Below, piece after piece: positions 19,801 to 24,906 of a stretch of DNA of 24,906 nucleotides (position 1 is the stretch's first letter; each line of letters begins with the position of its first letter). The position numbers were made by a program, and so were the translations under genes. The notes beneath the pieces are model-generated. The model was given only the letters and a program-made list of their open reading frames with translations. It was not told the origin of the DNA and ran no database searches. Location of the stretch: the NCBI GenBank assembly GCA_027382625.1, contig JAJKFJ010020917.1, positions 1-24,906 of the forward strand, given 5' to 3'. This stretch comes from Tetmemena sp. SeJ-2015 (taxonomy: Eukaryota; Ciliophora; Spirotrichea; Sporadotrichida; Oxytrichidae).

Positions 19801-22800
19801 TAAATCCTTGAGAAACTTTAAATTGACATAGTTAGTGGATGAATACTGGTAGTCTTAGTCAAACTGAATAGTGATTTCTCCTCGGTTTGAGATTTTGGCC
19901 ACTCTGGCTCTGAACTCCTTCTAAAACTATTTCCCTTCCTGAAGTTGAATCTTAATAATATAAATGAAATTAATTGCTCCTAGATCTCAGGAGAAGTACT
20001 ATTTGTCGCTTCAAGCAAGTCAGTAATGTTAACTTATTCTACTGACAATTCAAAGGTGTATCTCAAACTATTCACGGGATTTATCTCGTTTCTTAAGAAA
20101 ATAAAATATGTAAGATCACAACGAAAGAGTAATACCCTATCTCAGAAATAGAAGTTGGGGAGAAAACATTAATATAAACTACTCAGTATTATTAATTATG
20201 AACAAAGTTTTCGTCTTTAAAGGTACTGAAAGCGCTTGCTTATCCCATCTCCACTGAAATAGTATAAGAAATCTATTGCTCCTAGGAATTCTCATCTTTA
20301 TTAACAACTTGAGGTAATTTGTAACTACTTTCGACCCCTATGGTCACAATTTGGTTCACTAAGTCAGTCTGGAACAATATTTATGAGTCAGGAAAAGTTC
20401 CTACACTCAAATCAGTTGTTGAGCTCGGCAGGCTCTTCACTTCAAGAGTCCATTGAAATTCGGTGTTCACAGTTCTAGCATTATCCTCAATGGTTAATCA
20501 AAATAATTATATATCACTAATTAAAGTTGCTTGAATTACGAAAAGGTAAACTCCTTGGAAATTCGCATTTGATGTCTGACTAATTTGATAAGTCTTCGTG
20601 TTTTTATTGAAGGTTATAAAAGAGGGCAAGTTGAAAGTAGTAATTGTGAATGAAGAGAAACTGATTGCGTATTGAACGCAAGAAGTTTCGTACTATAATC
20701 CCTAAAAGATTATTTCTCTTCCCGCCGACCCTAAATAAAAATAAAAACACACACAATATACTTGAACTGTCCAAATATGTTTAAATCGAAACTAACTACT
20801 GGAATCTTTAATTATTTTTAAATAGTAAGTGTAAGATTTAGATATACCTGTTGATTCTATATATTCCAAGCTGCAAATCAAAGGCTCTTTTAATGCGACG
20901 GAGAAAGTATAGGCATAAATTTAAGCACCATCTATTAGGTTTGACATTTTAATTGTAATGAGGTAATTGTTCACATATTGCAAATCATTAATCGTGATAA
21001 GTAAGTTCTTGGTAGCAGAATCATATAAGAAGGGCTCAGTTAGTGATGAAGAGCCGATAGTTGCATCAATAGTGGTGAAGTAATCACACTACCCATACTT
21101 ATCGAGAGTCAAAGTGATAGGGATAATAAATTAAATTCTATTTAAACACTTAAGAATCTGTTCCTTTGTATCAGCTAGCGTGTTTATGTAAAAAGTGTAA
21201 GTATTAAGAAGAGATGATGCAGTTAAAGCTACTGTATAAATAAAAGGGTTTTAAATTTAGTTCACCTCATTAATTTGTAGCACACTCGATAAAGTCTACT
21301 GGAAATACCATTGGTGCAATCTTTCCGTCTGTTCGCTCCGCTCTAACATCTATGATTGCGCCTAAGTATTCTTGCTAAAACATTTTAGGGTATGTTAAAA
21401 TTCCTGTTTGCGGATCAACTACAATATGACTATTTGGGGCAGTTTCAACATTATAGATTCTAAAAGCATCAGAGCATGATGCATCTCCAGTCAAGTACCT
21501 ACTAGTATCTAAAGTGAAGTCAGCTGTTACTCCAGGATAGTCAATCACGACATAGAGGTGCTCAATTACTGCAGTTGAGAAAAGAGGATAGTTCCAAGAT
21601 GGATTTGGTGAAAAAAAATAAAAATATTAGATGAATGGGTTGTAAGAGGTGAGTTAGATTTAAAAGAAATTAAAAATAAGACTTGATATCAGATCTGAAG
21701 CTTATAAGCTTAAAAATAATTGAATCATTTAAAGATTAGAATCAAGCAGGAAAAAAAATTATTCATTTTGCAAGGTACAATATTTTTAAGTAATATCAGT
21801 TTTAGCAATTGAACAGTAAAGTCAAAATATTTGCGAATAAATATTTTATATGAAGATGATGAAAAAGAAAGGAAGTAAGCGCAAGAATACTTTGAAAATA
21901 TAAAAAGCTGACAAATAAATACGAGATGTTTTCAAACAAATTCAAAAATTTTTTTATAGGAGATGAAGTGAGTCTCCAAGCCCAACTATTAAGACTAACA
22001 TAAATTTACCTGAGAAGTAAATTTTTTTCGCATTATAAATTACTTTTATGTAATTTTTTTCTTCATATCATATTCTTCCTATAATAGACTAACATGAGCA
22101 AGTCCTATAAATAATATGCAAATCAACCCTTACTCTAAACTAAAATTTAACTAATTTTTAAGGCCATTAGGTTTGAATAGTTTCAAATAAATCTTATAAG
22201 TCAGTGGTTAATGTCAAGCTAGAAACAGGTAATGAAGAAATATATTGAGGTTAGAGTAAGAAATTACTCATATAAACATTCACAATGAAAACGAAAGTAG
22301 AAGGACTCATGACTGGCACAGAGCTTGAACTGTGATAACTCGCATACGAAGCTGAATCACTAAAATATTTATTCAAAAATTCTCTTTAAATTAATTACAA
22401 GACTGCTCTTAAAAGAAGCTTTCAACATATCCAAACTTTAATAAGTTCATATCGTTGCCAACTATTTAAATAAAACGCACTTTTTTATTTTACTAAGTAG
22501 ACATTTCCTTTGCCACTTATCATCCCTGAGTAAGGATCAAGAGTAGAATAAGGGGAAAGCAACATTCTCGCTGGTGGTGGAACGTTATTAATCTTGTATA
22601 AATCAAAGACAGTATATTCAAGGTTGAGAGCACTAGCTGCTGTTAACAGTACTACTTTATTAAAATATCTTTTTGTTTAAGTATAAACTTCGTTTCCGTT
22701 TCTCTTTCCCAAAATTAATTAGAAAATATAAATGTAGAGTCCTGCGTCTGTAAACGCTTCATAAAATAATTATTTTCTTCTGCTGCAAGAAATACAAATT

Positions 22801-24780
22801 TATAATGATATTTAGAATTTCTTGTTTAAATATACAAGATTGAGGTTACCGAGCTCTTGAATGATTAATTAAAATAAACAGACTTTATTGTGAATGATAG
22901 CTTAAGGAGTTCCACTAGAGCTCATTTTAATTTGATAGATGTAGTTTGGATAGGAACTGCCTACTGATAGCACTCCAAAAATAAAGTCATTTGAAAAAGA
23001 ATCATCTATTAAAAATATTTACTGCATTAAAAAATATTTTTTATAATCAAGAGTGGCAGCTTGTTTAATTAAAAGAAAAATGAGAATAATCCCCTATTTT
23101 ATAATATATGTTAGATTGAATCTATTACTTGAGGCATCAATATCTGCACTTCCCAGCTTAAAATAAAAATAGAATACATCCTAATTTCTATTTACTAATT
23201 GAGGTTTACTGTTGATAAAGTATCGGTTTTATGGATTGCCAAATATTTTAAGATGTCATTTTTAATAAAATATAATGAAAATAGAAATCAGTACCCACTC
23301 TAAATTCAGATGCTACAATCAAATAGTAAGAAATTTAAATTAAAATTAGTAACCTGAAGCGGCCTTCACTAAATTTAGTCCCACCGACTATTATCCAAAT
23401 CCTAATGCGTCATGAGACATTTATTCTAAATTAATAATTTAGATATTGTTTCGAAATCATTTAAAATTGTTTTTTGGTTTAAATAGTAAGAGAGAGTTTA
23501 GAAATGTTTAAGTTACTATTTTTAGTTTCTCCCCGATCTTCATTTAGCTTAATTTACTATTAAATATATAATATATAATTTAATTAAAATCTATGGTTAG
23601 TTAAAATAATAAATAGAGTTTAATGGTAAATTTAATATGATAAAATAACCCCCGATCTGCAAGTCATTGGATAGCAAACCAAAAATAAATATGATTTTTT
23701 ACTTTCATCTTCTCCTTAGCACAGCTCAGTAGGCAGATATGATGCGCATATTTATCCTCTTCTTCCTTAACTTCATATTTTTAGTTTGTGCCACTGAGAA
23801 TTTTGAACTGAGCGCTCCAATTTAAAAATTACAAGGATATAAAATTCTTAGAATCGATTAGTGCTTATTAAATTCAAGATAGTTCAATTTCCACTGATTC
23901 GATCCATTTTAATTAAATTTTATAAATAAATTTGATCTCCATTAAATTCTCAGCTATAATGGTTTACCCTTTCTTTAATCGTTTACGGCATTTTAAATAG
24001 GGAAATCTTTTTACTTACCTTATTTTCACATTTTTATAATAACATTTACAATTATAAAATTTGGTTGCTTTTATCACATTTTGATTATTATCTCCTTTTT
24101 TGTAATAAGAAAAAGCACTTAAATAAATGTCTTACCGAATATGATGAGTATCAAATTATTAAATTGAAATTGAATAAACTTCAAATGCTGCTGACATTTC
24201 ATTAATTTAATGGATTTACTATATAAATCAGATCTACCATTTTTAATTTTTTATACATTGTAATCGGGTTGCCTGGAACTGCAGAGAAAGAATAGAGTAT
24301 CATGTAATTTGAGGATTAATCTCCTGTAGCATAAAAAATGGAGTCAAACTAAATCTTTTCTATATATGATTTGGGCTTGTATACATAATATCGCCTAAAA
24401 ATAACGGAAAAACAAGTTAGGGATAAATTATAAATATATTAATGGAATTAAGAAACCCTTAAGAGTATATAAACACACGAGTCACGATTTAAGCCATAAA
24501 CTTCTTGAACTGAACTTGATATTTTTCCTTCACCAACCTCTCTTATATTACTAGAATCTAGTTTCTGCATAACTTATTAAAAATACTTCATTTCAGGCTA
24601 AGGGCTAAGTGGCTTAGTTTAGAAAAATCCGATAGTTTTCATCTGTAACTACTGGCTCTCATGCGTTAAATGATCACCTCCAAATTGTAAAGTTGTGTAA
24701 TTCCGCTTAGATTTCATTTCTCTACTTAAATAAGTTAGGAGAGTGAGCAAGCAACTATTCACCTTATTTAAGAATCCAGT
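17210..24780 (-). CDS. Copy 3 of large gene, 5' end cut by TBE, C-terminal half degraded or poorly sequenced
   Basis: The ectodomain blocks of copy 3 (24780-19850) align with copies 1 and 2 and are well preserved. They include a 193-codon TGA-free frame at the 5' side, the cadherin-like block (about 22665-22490), the NPSWNY...DPQTGILTYP block (21602-21280), and a long clean frame (21240-20830) in which TAG and TAA read as Gln. The membrane half (19800-17210) aligns with copy 2 but has many one-base losses and long A, T or G runs, so frames break repeatedly. The upstream end is interrupted at 24780 by the TBE terminus, and any start block lies outside the window. Two segments absent from copy 2 (21620-22130 and 23470-23960) look like enlarged IESs or insertions. 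Either this copy is a pseudogene in its 3' half or that stretch has assembly errors. Confidence 0.55.
20094..20110 (-). other. IES b in copy 3 (17 nt, repeat TAAG)
   Basis: TAAG at 20094-20097 and 20111-20114. Removal joins SFVVI to LRNEINPVNSL. The internal core differs from copy 2 while the length is the same. Confidence 0.65.
20178..20195 (-). other. Probable IES c in copy 3 (18 nt, repeat TAA)
   Basis: Equivalent of the copy 2 site. TAA at 20175-20177 and 20193-20195 allows removal of 18 nt, giving N-Y-I-N-V-F, close to the copy 2 product. Edges are uncertain for the same reason. Confidence 0.4.
20494..20520 (-). other. IES a in copy 3 (27 nt, repeat TTAA)
   Basis: Three bases shorter than in copies 1 and 2, with TTAA at 20494-20497 and 20521-20524. 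Left in place it would put a TGA in the reading frame; removed, it joins ATL to TIEDN as in the other copies. This is the best single IES case in the window. Confidence 0.7.
20525..20720 (-). other. Ectodomain block of copy 3 (YETSCVQYAISFSSFTITTF...NFQGVYLFVIQATL)
   Basis: The frame reads GSAGREIIFQGLQYETSC, VQYAISFSSFTITTFNLPS, FITFNKNTKTYQISQTSN and ANFQGVYLFVIQATL, with two TAG codons as Gln. Copies 1 and 2 carry nearly identical DNA at about 812-1015 and 10862-11060. The pattern (hydrophobic strand, PSFITFN, Y.IS turn, GVYLFVI) is that of a cadherin-like repeat. The block ends exactly at an IES that is present in all three copies. Confidence 0.65.
20830..21240 (-). other. Ectodomain block of copy 3 (LTASSLLNTYTFYINTLAD...NDLQYVNNYLITIKM)
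   Basis: One long frame without TGA: TVALTASSLLNTYTFYINTL, ADTKEQILKCLNRI, a TAA, then FIIPITLTLDKYG, a TAG, CDYFTTIDATIGSSS, NLLITINDLQYVNNYLITIK, a TAA, IYAYTFSVALKEPLICSLEY. Copy 1 (about 1510-1130) keeps FIIPI, LDKYGKCD and LLITINDLQYV; copy 2 lies at about 11560-11150. Strong alternation of hydrophobic and polar residues suggests one or two beta-sandwich domains. It joins the next block through a variable AT-rich gap at about 20830-20720. Confidence 0.65.
21280..21602 (-). other. Ectodomain block of copy 3 (NPSWNYPLF...DPQTGILTYP...FIEC)
   Basis: Copy 3 reads NPSWNYPLFSTAVIEHL, TADFTLDTSRYLTGDASCSD, AFRIYNVETAPNSHIVVDP, QTGILTYPKMF, a TAG codon, then QEYLGAIIDVRAERTDGK and IAPMVFPVDFIEC. 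Copy 1 (about 1895-1545) is uninterrupted and has CAG at the position of the TAG (KGFQHELL). Copy 2 (about 11930-11600) is more diverged and has TAA and TAG where copy 1 has Arg and Glu. DPQTGILTYP is a canonical cadherin-like turn motif. Two conserved Cys residues (CSD and IEC) could pair in an oxidising extracellular setting. Confidence 0.7.
21620..22130. other. Copy 3-specific AT-rich insertion (about 0.47 kb)
   Basis: Copies 1 and 2 pass in less than 100 bp from the end of the NPSWNY block to the next coding block (near 1981 and 12035); copy 3 needs about 550 bp. The contents are AT-rich with one plus-strand basic ORF and no clear inverted repeats. It is most simply an enlarged IES or a decayed insertion. 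Confidence 0.5.
21850..21966 (+). CDS. Possible 38-codon basic ORF
   Basis: The frame from ATG 21850 to TGA 21964-21966 encodes a strongly basic peptide starting MKMMKKKGSKRKNTLKIQKA and ending QIQKFFYRR. The upstream TATA-like AT tract is not distinctive. In A-rich DNA, lysine-rich ORFs arise easily, so confidence is low. It lies opposite to the host gene inside the copy 3-specific insertion. Confidence 0.15.
23470..23960. other. Copy 3-specific insertion (about 0.4 kb), enlarged IES or mobile segment
   Basis: Offsets between copies 2 and 3 jump from about 9665 (at 13690/23355) to about 10050 (at 13920/23970). The extra DNA lies between coding blocks of copy 3, so it must be eliminated or spliced if the gene is used. 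It carries the small secreted-peptide ORF at 23739 on the opposite strand. I saw no terminal inverted repeats. Confidence 0.5.
23739..23897 (+). CDS. Small ORF with signal peptide nested antisense in copy 3
   Basis: Two adjacent ATGs (23739 and 23742) open a 52-codon frame ending in TGA 23895-23897, with TAA/TAG as Gln. The N-terminus MMRIFILFFLNFIFLVCA is a textbook signal peptide: a basic residue, a 13-residue hydrophobic core, and a small residue at -1, with cleavage likely before TENFELSAPIQK. The mature part would be about 34 residues with one Cys. It could also be the first block of a longer IES-interrupted gene. It lies only in the copy 3-specific insertion, on the strand opposite the host gene. 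It is short, so chance is not excluded, but the signal peptide is strong. Confidence 0.42.
24202..24780 (-). other. 193-codon TGA-free N-proximal frame of copy 3, cut by the TBE end
   Basis: Reading minus from 24780, a single frame stays free of TGA for 193 codons and stops at TGA 24201-24199, while using TAA/TAG about ten times. It contains protein-like stretches such as LQFGGDHLTHESQQLQMK and SSNIREVGEGKISSSVQEVY. It ends with a block MILYSFSAVPGNPITMY that aligns with MILYSFSGNPGNPITMY of copy 2 (about 14290-14205). An internal ATG at 24717 could be a start. The frame is open right up to the transposon boundary. Part of the middle may be an IES that happens to stay in frame. Confidence 0.55.
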
Positions 24781-24906
24781 CAAAACCCCAAAACCCCATA
24801 ATATGATAAGAAAGTGAAAATAAGTTTTGTATAATTAATTTCTTTATTAATACTTATAATCATGCTAAATTTTAACCCTAAACAGGCAATCTAAAGTCTT
24901 CTAGGA
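24781..24906. mobile_element. Terminus of a TBE-type telomere-bearing transposon (partial, runs off right edge)
   Basis: At 24781-24797 the sequence is CAAAACCCCAAAACCCC, i.e. C1A4C4A4C4. As known from Oxytricha fallax and O. trifallax, TBE elements end in inverted repeats of about 78 bp whose outer 17 bp are exactly this telomere-like sequence, and they duplicate a 3-bp ANT target. The three bases outside it here (24778-24780) are AGT, which fits ANT. The following AT-rich bases would be the rest of the inverted repeat. The transposase and other TBE genes would lie to the right, outside the window. A short telomeric tract without a transposon is the alternative, but the exact length and the target triplet argue against it. 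Confidence 0.85.

Larger units (their letters stand above)
124..24330. repeat. Tandem array of three approximately 10-kb gene units
   Basis: The same order of sequence blocks recurs at a spacing of about 10.06 kb (the motif TTGGTAGTCTTAGTCAAACT at about 124 and 10183) and 9.66 kb (10183 and about 19848). Copies remain close in ectodomain coding blocks (for example 640-760, 10680-10800 and 20350-20470 are nearly identical) but diverge in IESs and spacers. All units point the same way, so unequal exchange or segmental duplication is the simplest origin. Copy-specific insertions of 0.4-1.3 kb account for most spacing differences. Confidence 0.9.

Noticed and set aside
1..24906. tRNA, rRNA, CRISPR or bacterial operon features
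   Set aside because: No cloverleaf with conserved arms, no rRNA-like words and no spaced direct repeats were seen; the sequence is eukaryotic.

Overview
Organism and nature of the DNA. The window is AT-rich eukaryotic DNA and reads as germline (micronuclear) DNA of a spirotrich ciliate of the Oxytricha/Stylonychia type. Four lines of evidence agree. (1) Long conserved reading frames on the minus strand use TAA and TAG as sense codons where paralogous copies have CAA/CAG. TGA is avoided inside the conserved blocks, as expected for the UAR=Gln, UGA=stop code. (2) The same frames are broken by very short AT-rich insertions (about 17-30 bp) flanked by 3-5 bp direct repeats. Their lengths differ between paralogs, yet the flanking peptides keep their frames, and no GT-AG boundary fits. 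This is what internal eliminated sequences (IESs) with pointers look like. (3) At 24781 a C1A4C4A4C4 telomere-like 17-mer follows the triplet AGT, the signature end and target of a TBE transposon. (4) The layout is repeat-like and gene-poor.

Layout. Three tandem copies of one large gene lie on the minus strand, about 9.7-10.1 kb apart. Copy 1 (5462 to beyond the left edge) shows only its extracellular half. Copy 2 (about 15579 to 7320) spans the whole gene. Copy 3 (24780 to about 17210) is cut near its 5' end by the TBE element. Each full copy encodes a long N-terminal extracellular region of cadherin/Ig-like beta domains (motifs such as DPQTGILTYP and LDPQSGMISGKG), then a C-terminal region with about eight membrane segments. 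In the C-terminal half of copy 3 (about 17100-19800) conserved stretches carry many single-base indels and homopolymer runs, which means either pseudogene decay or poor consensus sequence.

Between the big genes. A plus-strand gene (16379-17097) sits between copies 3 and 2. Only its first 23 codons are recognisable at the matching place between copies 2 and 1 (6965). Several segments of 0.4-1.3 kb occur in one copy only: 3180-3800, 5480-6780, 21620-22130 and 23470-23960. The last holds a small plus-strand ORF with a convincing signal peptide. A 447-bp GC-rich fold-back element (12103-12549) with an 8-bp target duplication lies inside a coding block of copy 2. Its precise removal down to one target copy would restore the frame.

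Limits. Gene ends and exact IES boundaries are inferred by eye from comparing the three copies. The protein family is described from motifs, not from a search. No tRNA, rRNA or CRISPR array was seen.
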